A DNA stretch of 64,000 nucleotides. Source: Paramecium octaurelia. Taxonomy: Eukaryota > Ciliophora > Oligohymenophorea > Peniculida > Parameciidae. The stretch lies in NCBI GenBank assembly GCA_905182995.1, contig CAJJDP010000026.1:395804-459803 (forward strand). Reading direction: 5' to 3'. This document shows, in pieces, positions 35,801 to 48,402 of this stretch (its first letter is position 1; each line of letters opens with the position of its first letter). The position numbers were made by a program, and so were the translations under genes. The notes under the pieces are model-generated. The model ran no database searches. It was given only the letters and a program-made list of their open reading frames with translations, and had not been told where the DNA came from.

Positions 35801-38800
35801 GGTTAACAAATGCATTAAGGTTCTTGAATTCTATTTCCTTTACATTTGTTACAATTCTATGAAGAATTATTACAAGTAGCGCATTAAAATGCACATTCTA
35901 ATTAAATTGATAAGAAGTAATACAATCGCAAAATATGGATCCATTTTCAAAATATCCATCACTACATTTGCAATCATTTCCAGATCTTCCTGGTTTACAA
36001 GTCAAACAGTTTTATGGTAAAGTCGCACAAGTACTACATTAATAAGCACACACTTATTTTAAGATCATAAATACTTTAACAAGTCAATTATATATCTTCA
36101 AAATATCCATCAATACAATTACACTTTGGAGGATTACTTCGTATTGAATTTGAACAAACTTAACAGTTATTTGGATCATTTAGACAACTTTTACATCTAA
36201 CATTGCATTTTTAGCATTATAATTAAGTTCCATCATCGTAATAGCCTTCTTTACAATTACAAAAATCAGATAAAGATTTTCTATTTGAATTTAATTCAAA
36301 CTTACAACTTAAACATTAATCACTTACATTTATACAAGTTTAACATTTATAATGACATTCTTTAAATAATACATATATTTACTTTAACAAATTTAATTTT
36401 GATCCTGATAAAATCCAATTATGCATGGACATTTGTGAATAAATGATTAATCTATTCTTTTAGAATTGGTATCGCAACTTGTACAATAATCAGGTGACCC
36501 TTAACATGTAAGACATTCATTTGAACATTCTAAATTATTAATTAATATAGATTACTTTAACAGATATCTGAATTAGATTCAAAATATCCAGATTTACATA
36601 AACATTAATCTATTGATTAATATCTATTTTGTTCAATTTCATAACAAGATAAACAAGTTGAAGCAGATGATTAACATGTTTTACATTTACCATTACATTT
36701 TTAACATATTTCAATTCCTGCATCATAATATCCTTATATACATAAACATTAATTATTAGTTAATACTCTATTCGATAAATTCATACAACTTGAACAATTA
36801 GTATCAATATTAATACAGGTTTCACAAGATAAATGACATTCTTAAAGTAGTTAATAAATTAAATACATTAACAATTTGCTTAGTTTATTTCATAATAGCC
36901 ATCATTGCATATGCATTTCTTTTAATCTTAATCTAAATGTCTTGTAACTAATTTACATGATATACATTCATTCTAATTTTGACAATCCAAACAAGTAAAA
37001 TTACATTCTAAATAATTATATAACTATATTACATTAACATGAACTAGTTAAAGAATCAAAATAATAGGATTATGAACATAAACATTGATTATTGATCAAA
37101 GACATATTAAGAGTTGTATCACATGTTAAACAATTATTTTATTATTATGAACAAGTTAAACAAGATTTTGAACATTATTCACATGCATAAGTTATTTAAT
37201 TTTCATAGTATCCTTATATACATTCACATGTATTTCCAGATTTAAATATTCTAAAATTATCAATTGAACAAGTTAGACAATATTAATCTGAATAAGCACA
37301 TGTTAAACATGTTTTATTACATAATTTACATTATTTATCTTAAATTGATTCATACATGCCATCAACACAAATACAATTATTGCTATTTAATTTTCGAAAC
37401 TATACACAAGATGTACAGTAATTCAATTATTATGAACATGTTTTACAACTTTGATCACATTATTAACAAATTCCATTAAGTTCAAGATAACCAATTTAAC
37501 AATCACAAGTTTTTGTAATATCATTAAGTTCTCTAAATTAATCAGAATCACATTATGTGCAATTATTAGGTGTAAATTCACATGCAGAACAAATAGAATT
37601 ACATTTTATACAAAGTTGTTATCCAATATCATAATATCCTTATTAACATTTACAATTAGTTTCTAATTTCCTTGTTTATGGACATGATAAACATTAATAA
37701 GATTGATTAATACAAGTTAAACATTGAACATCACACTTTTAACACTTAATTGATTAACCGTTGTCAAAATATCCAAATAAACATTTACAAGTGTTATTAT
37801 AAAATACTCTATTTGAAATGTTAGAATCAACACATTAAATACATGAATTAGAATCTCCAGAATTACAATTTAAACAGGAATAATGACATTTTTAACAGAT
37901 TTCAACTCCCGTATTATAGTAACCAACATTACAATCACAAGAAAATAGTTGATCATTGTAAATTCTATTTGATTCAAATGAGCATAATTCACATTTCGTA
38001 TCAATGTCATTACATCTAAGGCATGAGTAATGGCATTCTAATTAATCATATTTAAAATATATACATTAGCAAACTTCGTTTTATCCATCATCGTAATATT
38101 TTTAATAGCATTTGCATGTTTTGAAATCTGAAACTAATTATCTTAAACTGTTATCTTAACAAGAAGTACACTATTCAGATTATTTTGAGCATCCTTTACA
38201 TTTGTAACTGCATTCTATTGATATCAATTGATAAATACTTTAGCACACAGGCAATCCTGCATCATAATATCCTTCTTTACAAACACAAGTATTACCTACT
38301 TAGTACCTATTATCTGTGTCAATACAAGTTATGCAATCCTTTTCCTCTACTCCTCCACATGTTGCACAAGAATAATGGCACTCTAACATTATATGAAGAT
38401 ATACTTTAGCATTTAACCAAACCATTAAATTCAAATGTACTTATTTAAGCCCCTTCAAACTTAGAAGCACATAAACATTTATTTCCAACTAGATATCTAT
38501 CATCAGAGCATGATGTACAATTATCAAAATTGTCAACACATTCGTAACAGAAGGCACTACAAGCTAAATTTAGTTTAATAATTACTTGAGCATTCAGAAA
38601 CATCCAATTCAAAATAATGTGGTTAGCATTTACATTATTAAAGCTTAATTTCTCTATATGACAATGGATCGCATTAGAGACATGAGTCTTCTGTTTAGGC
38701 AGTACAAGTTTTGCATTTTTGGTGGCATTCTTTATTATATTTTTATGTTACTTTAACAAGTTATCACATTTTCTTAATCATAATACTCTCCTGGGCAAAG

Positions 38801-39303
38801 GCAACCCAAATCGGAATCAAGAGTACGCAATGAATTTAAAGGACAACTCAAACATTTATCAGCTTAATCTTCACAAGTTTCACATTTATATGAGCATTCT
38901 ATTATACAAATAATCTTAGTAATTACTTTAGCATTTAGATGTTCCTGGTTCATCATAATATCCATCTATGCATTTGCAAGTGTTTCCTTTTAACACTCTA
39001 AGATGAAAATCAATTGAACAATTTACACAACCTTCAGTTGAATTATCAAAGCATTAAAAACAAGAATAGTGGCATTCTGAAAATTTTTTAAGTAGAAATA
39101 CCTGCACATTCTAATTATCCAACATCATAATATCCAGATGGACATATGCAAGATGATAAATCAAATACTCTATATGTTGAATCACACGTTAGACAGTTAA
39201 ATGAAAGGGGCCCATAGCAAGTTAGACAAGAGGTATCACATTATAGACAATTTGGTAATAATCCATCATCAAAGGAGTTTGAAGATTCACAAAGACATTA
39301 AAA
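29870..39303 (-). CDS. giant cysteine-rich REJ/GPS-like multi-pass receptor (5'-truncated; contains gap and repeat)
   Basis: Read right to left: many repeats of about 60 residues with the spacing CxxC...CxxCxGP...CxxC and CICxxGYFDD (furin/IGFBP/EGF-like), most interrupted by a 22-28-nt intron. Near 33.9 kb these end, and a REJ-type segment follows (SKIIIHFDFPLNSKAFNSQF; ISLGENSKINVGDELLFLS). Around 30.78 kb is a GPS-like ELTCECKSLGE. Then a helix (DDFLILIIFTGSLTLILF) and about four more reach the TGA at 29870. The plan resembles polycystin-1/REJ or adhesion-type receptors; ligand unknown. The 5' end breaks inside a cysteine repeat at about 39303 with no start or signal peptide, so it is a fragment, a pseudogene or a mis-join. 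32584-34184 and 34360-35960 are one region written twice around 175 N. Confidence 0.75.
32584..35960. repeat. contig overlap across a 175-N gap: 32584-34184 repeated as 34360-35960
   Basis: About 1601 bases on each side of the N run (34185-34359) match in order with only a handful of substitutions (for example at 32707/34483, 32878/34654 and 33482-33498/35258-35274). At the last site the right-hand version agrees with the third gene copy near 63.12 kb, while the left-hand version differs. It is therefore either allelic or paralogous reads joined into one scaffold; it is unlikely to be a true duplication within one gene. Confidence 0.85.
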
Positions 39304-39479
39304 CTAAGTGGCAATTTTAAATTTTAAATTAAGTATATTGATAAAAACACACTTTTTTTTTTTTGTAATTCTGAATAGAAACTGAAAATAATATTGAATG
39401 ACATAATATATTTTTTTGTTTGGTTTCTTTTAAAAATATGTATATTTCTTAAATCAAAAATTTTTATTTTTTATAATGA
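39304..39479. other. junction and AT-rich spacer upstream of the truncated REJ-family gene
   Basis: At about 39303 the similarity to the other cysteine-rich gene (41184-44555) stops abruptly, and very AT-rich DNA with a run of 13 T follows. No telomere-type repeat is seen. Confidence 0.55.
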
Positions 39480-39809
39480 TCAGTGTTAGTTTCTGCAAAT
39501 TTTTCTGTAATTCTTCCAAAGATAATAATAAGATTACTAGAATATTCTCAATCTCCTCTATCTCCCTTAATTATATTTCTGCATCGCTTTTCTTTTCATG
39601 ACGACTCCATTTAGTAACTTTTCTATCATCTTACTGAAAATTCTTCTAGCTTCTCGCTCAATCTTCATCTGATATTTTTTCTTCAACTATAGATGTAACA
39701 AAATTCTCCACTTAATGTTGCTTAAGCTTTGAAAACCTCTTGATATATAACACTTTCATTCAAAAGGGGTCTATCAATCTTCTTCTAAACTTCTATGGGT
39801 CTTATTCCT
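39480..39809 (-). CDS. 3' end of an unknown basic protein (partial, contig edge)
   Basis: A minus-strand frame runs from the contig edge at 39809 to TGA 39480-39482. It reads through one plausible 26-nt intron (GTT..AAG) into a Lys/Arg-rich helix (LKKKYQMKIEREARRIFSKM; GVVMKRKAMQKYNQ). No family recognised. It is unrelated to the cysteine-rich genes on both sides, so this contig end belongs to a different gene neighbourhood. Confidence 0.45.
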
Positions 39810-39810
39810 N

Positions 39811-42695
39811 GACACAAGTATTACCTACTTAGTACCTATTATCTGTGTCAATACAAGTTATGCAATCCTTTTCCTCTACTCCTCCACATGTTGCACAAGA
39901 ATAGTGGCACTCTAACATTTATATGAAGATATACTTTAGCATTTGACCATACCATTAAATTCAAATGTACTTATTGAAGCTCCTTAAAACTTAGAAGCAC
40001 ATAAACATTTATTTCCAACTAGATATCTATCATCAGAGCATGATGTACAATTTTCAAAATTGCCAACACATTCGTAACAGAGGGCACTACAAACTAAATT
40101 TGGGTTTAATAATTACTCGTGCATTCCTAAACTTCCATTTCAAAATAATGTGGTTAGCATTTACATTATTAAAGCTTAATTTCTCTATATGATAATGGAT
40201 CACATGAGAGACATGAGCTTTCTGTTTAGGCATTACAAGTTTTGCATTTGAAATGGCATTCTCTAATATATTTTTATGTTACTTTAACATGTAATCACAT
40301 TTACTTAATCATAATACTCTCCTGGACAAGGGCAACCCAAAGTGGAATCAAAAGTACGCAATGAATTTAAAGGACAACTCAAACATTTTTCAGCTTAATC
40401 TTAACAAGTTTCGCATTTATATGAGCATTCTATTATACAAATATCTTCATAATTACTTTAGCATTTAGATGTTCCTGGTTCATCATAATATCCATCTATG
40501 CATTTGCAAGTATTTCCTTTTAACACTCTAAGATGAAAATCAATTGAACAATTTACACAACCTTCAGCTGTATTATCAAAGCATTAAAAACAAGAATAGT
40601 GACATTCTTATAATGTTTAATATCGATTTACTTGCACATTCTAATTATCCAACATCAAAATATCCTGGTGGACATAGACATTATGATAAATCAAATTCTC
40701 TATATGTTGGATCACAAGTTAGGCAGTTAGCTGAAAGAGGACCATAGCAGGTTAGACAGGAACTATCACATTATAGACAGGTTGGTGATAATCCATCATC
40801 AAAGTAGTTTGAAAATTCACAAACACATTGAAATTAAGTGGCTAATGGATCACTAGGCTTTCTAGTTGCAGGACATTCTACACATGCATTTTCTTCGATG
40901 GTATTGGCACATCTTAAACATGAATAATGACATTCTAGGATTAATATTTATTAATACTTTAACATTCTATGTTTTCTGTTTGATCATCAAAATATGATGT
41001 TTTACATTAGCATTCTCCTGAAGCTGTTAAATATCTATTTGAGCTTTCTAAACATGAGGTGCAATGAGTGGGACCAAAATCATTACATACTCCACAAGTA
41101 TAATCACAGACTAAATATAATTTATAAAAATACTAAGACAAATATCTGAAGTGCCATCAAAATCACCATAATTTTCTTTGCANCTTAAACTGTTATCTTA
41201 ACAAGAAGTACAATATTCAGATTATTTTGAGCATCCTTTACATTTGTAACTGCATTCTATTGATAACAATCGATAAATACTTTAACAAACAGGCAATCCT
41301 GCATCATAATATCCTTCTTTACAGACACAAGTATTACCTACTTAGTACCTATTATCTGTGTCAATACAAGTTATGCAATCCTTTTCCTCTACTCCTCCAC
41401 ATGTTGCACAAGAATAGTGGCACTCTAACATTTATATGAAGATATACTTTAGCATTTGACCATACCATTAAATTCAAATGTACTTATTGAAGCTCCTTAA
41501 AACTTAGAAGCACATAAACATTTATTTCCAACTAGATATCTATCATCAGAGCATGATGTACAATTTTCAAAATTGCCAACACATTCGTAACAGAGGGCAC
41601 TACAAACTAAATTTGGGTTTAATAATTACTCGTGCATTCCTAAACTTCCATTTCAAAATAATGTGGTTAGCATTTACATTATTAAAGCTTAATTTCTCTA
41701 TATGATAATGGATCACATGAGAGACATGAGCTTTCTGTTTAGGCATTACAAGTTTTGCATTTGAAATGGCATTCTCTAATATATTTTTATGTTACTTTAA
41801 CATGTAATCACATTTACTTAATCATAATACTCTCCTGGACAAGGGCAACCCAAAGTGGAATCAAAAGTACGCAATGAATTTAAAGGACAACTCAAACATT
41901 TTTCAGCTTAATCTTAACAAGTTTCGCATTTATATGAGCATTCTATTATACAAATATCTTCATAATTACTTTAGCATTTAGATGTTCCTGGTTCATCATA
42001 ATATCCATCTATGCATTTGCAAGTATTTCCTTTTAACACTCTAAGATGAAAATCAATTGAACAATTTACACAACCTTCAGCTGTATTATCAAAGCATTAA
42101 AAACAAGAATAGTGACATTCTTATAATGTTTAATATCGATTTACTTGCACATTCTAATTATCCAACATCAAAATATCCTGGTGGACATAGACATTATGAT
42201 AAATCAAATTCTCTATATGTTGGATCACAAGTTAGGCAGTTAGCTGAAAGAGGACCATAGCAGGTTAGACAGGAACTATCACATTATAGACAGGTTGGTG
42301 ATAATCCATCATCAAAGTAGTTTGAAAATTCACAAACACATTGAAATTAAGTGGCTAATGGATCACTAGGCTTTCTAGTTGCAGGACATTCTACACATGC
42401 ATTTTCTTCGATGGTATTGGCACATCTTAAACATGAATAATGACATTCTAGGATTAATATTTATTAATACTTTAACATTCTATGTTTTCTGTTTGATCAT
42501 CAAAATATGATGTTTTACATTAGCATTCTCCTGAAGCTGTTAAATATCTATTTGAGCTTTCTAAACATGAGGTGCAATGAGTGGGACCAAAATCATTACA
42601 TACTCCACAAGTATAATCACAGACTAAATATAATTTATAAAAATACTAAGACAAATATCTGAAGTGCCATCAAAATCACCATAATTTTCTTTGCA
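39811..42695. repeat. redundant contig: 39811-41182 is contained in 41324-42695
   Basis: The stretch between the two single N's (39810 and 41183), 1372 bases, is repeated at 41324-42695 with no difference that I could see. It is a redundant contig placed beside the longer contig that contains it. Its cysteine-rich frames should not be counted as extra repeats or another gene. Confidence 0.88.
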
Positions 42696-44555
42696 CTCAC
42701 AACTGAGATTCACTGAAAGAACACGATTTTATCCAGGAATGCAAGTTAGACAATATTAATTTGAAGTTTCATCAGCTGCTTAGAAACATGATTTACATCT
42801 TGGATGGCATTCTTAATAGAAAATTATAAATACTTCCACATTTAGCATCTTTGATTTCATAATCAGCATAACCTGGTTTACAAGGACAAGAATTACCAAC
42901 CTGAATTCTATTTGAAGTGATTTCATCTGGACATAAGGTACAATCATTACTTGTTGGACCAGAACAATTTACACATGATGTATCGCATACTTAATTATTA
43001 TTCAGTATATTTACCAATACATGTCACACTTCCATCTCCAGGTTCACATGAACCAGGTTTGCAAATGCATTATTGATCAACTAATATTCTATTTGTTTCA
43101 AGTGCACATGACGTACATGAAAAAAAATTGCCTGATTCACAATCTGAACAATAACCCTCAGAACATTTTACACACTCATCAATTTTAAGACCATAATTTG
43201 GCTTACATATGCAAATACCATTATCAAGTATTTTATGATTAAAACCATCACAAGTAGTACAGAAATCTGGATCTGTATCATCACATGTAAAACAGTTCTA
43301 ATTGCAGGCCATTGGTTTGCACGTGCCATCATTTTGTAAACTATACCATGGAAGACAGGCTACGCACTTAGTTCCATAATTATCCAAAAAAAAACAAGCT
43401 TCCTTCACAGCATAACTAACTAAAGATATATTTTATTAAAATTCTACCTTGGCAGAATCCAGTAGAAGCAACATAAATAAGTCCTGGGTCGCATAAATAA
43501 CATTGTATATTATAAATATATTCTCCAGTAGGTGTTTATGATTGACTAATCAACGCTTATCTTGTGATATCACAACTACTTGCTCGATAGCAAAAGTACA
43601 TATTAGGTTCATAATTACTATATAATTATCTAAAGTAATTAGAATCACAGACATCACAAGACCTTTTTTACATGTATTATGTATCTTAAGTACAACTTAA
43701 ACAACCATCCGGACAGGCTAATAATAGAATTCAAAATGTACAAAGGCAACGGTCCTACCAACGCACAGTTCCCGGAATGCAAACATTACTATACTAATAT
43801 ACATTAGAAACTATAGAGCAAGTTGTAAATCCTACACAATCTTTAAAAAGTTTAAACTATGATATACCTATTGAACACGCTTAATCGTTAGAATCCAATT
43901 TACTCTTGCCATTAACACATTTATTACAAACTTAATTTGGATCACATTCCAAACAATTTCCTGAGCATTCTTAAATAAATATAATTTATACATCGGAGTG
44001 GATTTGTATACCGTTAATCGAAACCATACATAACTTTTTTACAATCTAGTCCAAAGTAAGGAGGCTTGCAAAATTGGCAACTATAAACGCCTTATTGAAG
44101 AGCATTTATCAAGCATCTTACATTTTTTTCATCCATTAATGCTAAACTATTACTAACTGAAACTTACATTAGCAATAATATTTATAATTTCCATCTGATA
44201 GCCTTTCCATCACTAGCTGATCACCCTCCGCAAATCCACAATGAACTGTAATATTATCTCTTGTTGGAGTTCCAGCTCCCCATGGTTGGAATTTGTCATG
44301 ACATACATGTTAAGTCCCATTCAATTCCGTTTTTATCACCATCTCTGTCACACCCCTACAAATCGAAGCATATGCTAAAATAAATCCCTTAAACTTACAG
44401 ACGCATTAGTGTGGATGCAGACCAACCTTTTGTACATGTAATTCTGGGCATTTGTCAGATTAAAAATATCCATAAATATTAGGGTACTCCCGATAGTAGT
44501 CTCTCCAACCCAAAATTCCCACTATAATCGATACAAAATACAAAGCAACAATCAT
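41184..44555 (-). CDS. N-terminal part of a giant cysteine-rich REJ-family receptor (3' end missing)
   Basis: It starts at ATG 44555 with a signal peptide (MIVALYFVSIIVGILGW), then about 15 cysteine-rich modules, for example KPMACNQNCFTCDD, NGICICKPNYGL and CICKPGSCEPGDGS. At least ten introns of 22-28 nt (GTA..TAG or AAG) are needed, the first near 44375-44398; each keeps the CxxC spacing intact, so this is a maintained gene. It runs into the contig edge at 41184. Its last 1.2 kb parallel 38140-39303 of the neighbouring truncated gene at roughly 95% identity by eye, so these are two paralogues (or one gene mis-joined). Expected at the cell surface with the REJ/GPS and membrane parts seen in its relatives. 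Confidence 0.82.
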
Positions 44556-45194
44556 TTCTTATTTATTAATATGATTTAAAAATTCAAAACTTTCCTTACC
44601 TATTTAAATCCTAATAATAAACTAATAGTGTTGTTTAGTCTTGAGTTTTTAGAATATAATTATTTAAATTATTTTATTGATCATAGTTTATTAGTTTGAA
44701 TATATTATTTAGTTATTCATTAATCCTCCTGTTTTGAAACAGTCGCTTAATATCCTTAAAATTTCAGTATCAGAAATGCTTGTGAATGGAAAACTAGTTG
44801 GCTTATTAAGTAATTCGAAACTATGGTCATCATAGAGCATAAATTAAGATAAAATTTGTAAAAAACTTTATAAGAACATCATAAATACTAAAAGGTAGTA
44901 TAAACATTTATATTCTAAAAATTAATATATCATCATTTGATCTTCATAAATTGTTGTTGCCAGAATCAGCTGCATCTTTTGTTACTTAATGAATATTAAG
45001 ACACCAATTATCAATTTGTTTAATTCGAAAATAGACAATTTAATTAATTATTTAATATATATTTACATGTTATAATAATAATTACTATTATTATACATTC
45101 TAAAAAATTGAACTTTAAATTGATTTCTGTTAATATTTCTAAACCTTAAGTAATATTACATTCTCTCTATAATTTTATGATTTTAATTAAATCC
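44556..45194. other. upstream region of the cysteine-rich gene, no convincing gene
   Basis: AT-rich. A minus-strand frame (SFELLNKPTSFPFTS) runs open for about 100 codons, but it has no clear start or intron logic and runs into the 5' leader of the cysteine-rich gene. I could not support it as a gene. Confidence 0.4.
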
Positions 45195-45650
45195 TCATCT
45201 TAAAGAAAGAGTTTTTTTCAATATTAGGCATATTATACAAATAATTTTTATGAGCAATTTTATCAATTCAATATTTAGAAAAAGACTTTAAATATATGAA
45301 AATAGCGGTATTTTTTACTTTAAAATTTCTTTAATTTTCTGCAATAAATCTTATAAATTAACAAAAACCATGCAACCATGCTTTTCCTCATTAGCTATCG
45401 CTTTATTTTTGAATATACTGATTCCATCCTCTAGCTTAGTAAGAATATCAAAGTGAATGAGTTTAATTAGAGCTATATTGAATATAAGTAATTGTTGCTT
45501 AATTTAAATAACTAGCTAAAATTTAATTTTCAAAATGTACTTGTATCGATAATAGGATGTTGATAACAACAACTGTTATCAACTGCTAATCACAATACTA
45601 CTTATTTAGAATACTATAATTGCATTATGTTTTAATTATTTATTTAAAAT
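45195..45650 (-). pseudogene. unrecognised coding remnant or small gene without a clear start
   Basis: A minus-strand frame ending at TGA 45195-45197 reads LIHFDILTKLEDGISIFKNK and CMVFVNLQDLLQKIKEIL, which looks like real protein. It joins upstream through a plausible 25-nt GTA..TAG intron near 45517-45541. There is no ATG before an upstream TGA near 45650. Either a 5'-truncated relic or the last exons of a gene whose start I cannot see. Confidence 0.4.
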
Positions 45651-46227
45651 GTCAAATCTATAATGTATATATTTTACGTTCAATTTTATTGGTGTTATTT
45701 TAAATTAATTATAAAAGTATGTATTCTTAATCTGGTTTTTGAAAAATGTTTTATATTCAAACTCCATACTTTTATTTTTAAATAATCAAAAATAAACTTC
45801 ATAAAACTGAATGACATAGGGTTTTTGTGGCAACAATGTCAAAAATTAAAGAGATAAAATTCATTGAAAAATCCTCTTAATTTATGTATACATTTTCAAG
45901 ATCATACTTTCATTCTTCATTTAAGTTCCTGAAATCAATATTTAGGACTTTTATCTTTAAGTAAGAGCATTAAAATGTAATTCTAATGACCTAATAAATT
46001 ATTATATCATTAATCCTACTAACTCTTTATTATTCAGATTATTGACATATCAATTATTAACAATCTAACATTTATTAAATTTTTTTTCTGTTAAGGTGAG
46101 TAGAGAATCTACGAATAATTATATAATATCATATTAAAAATTTATATGATTTTTTTATATTAAATAATACAAATTGATAAAGACATCTTTTTGTTTTCTT
46201 ATCAAATATTGTAAATAAGAAGGGAAA
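45651..46227. other. AT-rich region, no gene seen
   Basis: Nothing recognised in about 580 bp on either strand. Confidence 0.45.
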
Positions 46228-46985
46228 ATGAAACATATCAATATACTAATAAACTCTTTTGTGTGGTTTCAGTTTAAATATTGCTTATTTCTTAAAGAGT
46301 GTGACTCCAATAAATTCATCCAATACAATTGATATAATTGAGAATACAATATCTCCTCAGAAAGGGAATAGATTGAGTAACAGGGAAATGAGAAGCATCA
46401 GCCACAAAATCAAAGATCTTACATATGATAATTAATTGTTTGATAAAGTGGACAATAAAATTCGAGCGTAGTTGGAGAAGAATTAAGTAAACTATGAGAA
46501 AACACTTATAAAATTGTATAAATTGGATTCTTTGAAGAGTGAAAAAGCGAAACGAATGTTGGGGGAATTTAATCAGACAAGAAGAAAATAACAATTATGT
46601 GCAGTTCAATAAACAAAATCGATGTATTTAAAATTTTAAACAATAAAGTGAAAGAAACAATAGTTTGCCATCCTCAAAATAGATGCAAATGGACCTTAAA
46701 TAAATATAATAAGAACTAAAAAAGATTAATCCTGAAATAGAACATTAAATACTAATGAATATCTCAACATTTAAATTTAATCAATCAAATTGTGCTCGTC
46801 TTGAGGAGGAGGAGTGGGAACGAGTTGCATTATACTACCCTTATAAGATTAGACCGAAAATGACTAATTTTGAATAAGAATTGGATCGTTTAAACAGTTA
46901 CTATTCTAGAAATGAAAATTCATTAAATTAACTAATGTAAATATAAAAAGATCTTCTTCACTATAAATTGCTTTAATAGTAGTGA
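46228..46985 (+). CDS. unknown coiled-coil-like protein, about 231 aa, start uncertain
   Basis: The body is clear: RSISHKIKDLTYDNQLFDKV, then a 25-nt intron at 46624-46648 (GTA..AAG) joining TKSI to ERNNSLPSSKQ, then EEEEWERVALYYPYKIRPKM and a Gln-rich end at TGA 46983-46985. The start is less sure. ATG 46228 needs a 37-nt intron at 46261-46297, longer than the others, but this gives exactly 232 codons. Otherwise the first ATG in frame is 46388. Family not recognised. Convergent with the next gene, 28 bp away. Confidence 0.6.
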
Positions 46986-47013
46986 CATATCATAAAATAT
47001 ACTTTGAATTATA

Positions 47014-47637
47014 TCAATTATTTTATTATTTCTAACTTTTTTTCATTAATTTTTAGACAATTGAAGAGTGATAGAAACGATCAGCAAAGTCCTCACTCTG
47101 ATTTGAAATTGTAGATTATTTATTGTAGTGTGGTTAATACCCATCAAAGCTTTTGATGTGATTTGTTCTTTGACTATAAACCAAATTTTAAGTGGATGCA
47201 TTATCTTATTAGGGTAAACAAAATTAGGATTTGTGTGTAGTATCTCGGATCAGGGTTTTTGGTTGGTTTGGGAATGGACCTCTAGTGATAGTGAGATATA
47301 GAGTACAATTATTTGGGGATGATAGGATCTTGTTTTTCATATTTTTAAGTGAAGAAATTTCGATGTAATTGGTTTCAGCTACAAATGGCAGTTTCTTCTC
47401 GCTAGAAGCATTAATGGGACCTATGAGACCATGATATTGTTTCTTCCAGTCTCTATAATTGACAGCATAAGAGGAGAGGCAAGATATTTCATTTAAGTTA
47501 GGTTTATGGTCTGGTTTGAAGTTGCCAATCTTATCGTAACGTTTTGGAATGTAATGTTGCTGTATATAATTCTATAAATTTTACATTGTAAGTACTAATG
47601 TTTTATAGAAATGTGTTTGATTATTTGATTCGATCAT
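47014..47637 (-). CDS. unknown 199-aa protein with a SAXO/MAP6-like motif
   Basis: Two exons; a 24-nt intron (GTACTT..TAG, about 47581-47604) joins FYKTL to NYIQQHYIPKRYDK. Spliced length is 200 codons. It contains SSYAVNYRDWKKQYHG followed by KKLPFVAETNY, spacing reminiscent of the Mn-type repeats of axonemal microtubule stabilisers (SAXO/MAP6), but only one unit is evident, so this is a weak suggestion. No signal peptide or membrane segment. The C-terminus is polar and Gln/Asn-rich. Confidence 0.65.
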
Positions 47638-47879
47638 AAATCCATCGATTCCATCACTTAAATGCAGAGCACTAGAAATAAGTGAGTAACATTACTTAGT
47701 AAATCAATGAAATAATTATTTTGGTCAATAACTATTTCAAAGGGTTGATCCTTAATATACAGATCAATCCATAGTTGATGATCAGAGCAGGATAACAACG
47801 ATAAAATCATTTATTGCTTTTAGTTTTTGATTAGAAATTTAAGGTATACCAATTGATTTATTTCTTCGGTTTGAGTATA

Positions 47880-48333
47880 CATCCTCATTGGAGAAAATAC
47901 TGAGCCAAAAGATTTACCCATTAGTAGTACTGATATCGTCTGGTAAAAATGTAAATTGTCTTTTTTTACTATTATCATCCAGAAATTATTTTTAAAAAAC
48001 ATATAGCTCTATTACAATGTAAAGTATTCACTACCCAAATCAGACCTATTGGTTAAACAATTTATTTAAAGCAATAAGTATCAATATAGTAACTTAGAGT
48101 TTAGTTACAAATACTCCATAGATGAATGTTAGTCAAATAGAGAACTTATTGGACGGAAGCATGATTCTTACTAATGATAACCTCAATCATTATTTGCAGA
48201 GCATGAAACATTCGCATAGGATTAGTTTAAGTAATCAATTGTTTGGAGAAATATATAATTAATTAAAGAAAAAGCTAATTCTATTTTAATTTAAGAATTA
48301 AATAAATATAACCTTCAGCCATTGGGGATTGAA
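47880..48333 (+). pseudogene. 3' fragment of the OSCA/CSC1-like channel gene
   Basis: It matches the last fifth of the channel gene at 15986-18335 (sequence from about 17870) including the last helix and the tail (NDxLNHYLQSM), but the upstream four fifths are missing. Frames shift, and the final intron's 5' splice site reads GC instead of GT. The end ...SAIGD then TGA (48331-48333) parallels SAVTD of the intact gene. It marks the left border of block A copy 2. Confidence 0.8.
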
Positions 48334-48402
48334 TATTTTTTTTTTAGTTTATTAAATTTATTATATATATAAAAATATTTATATGTATATTTAAATCATT
48401 CT

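Noticed and set aside
39340..39370. Run of T's near the 39303 junction considered as a telomere-addition site
   Set aside because: No G4T2/G3T3-type telomere repeat is present on either strand, and coding sequence resumes shortly after.
44600..44960. Minus-strand open frame (SFELLNKPTSFPFTS) just upstream of the cysteine-rich gene
   Set aside because: No dependable start, no intron logic and no recognisable motif; could be leader sequence or chance.
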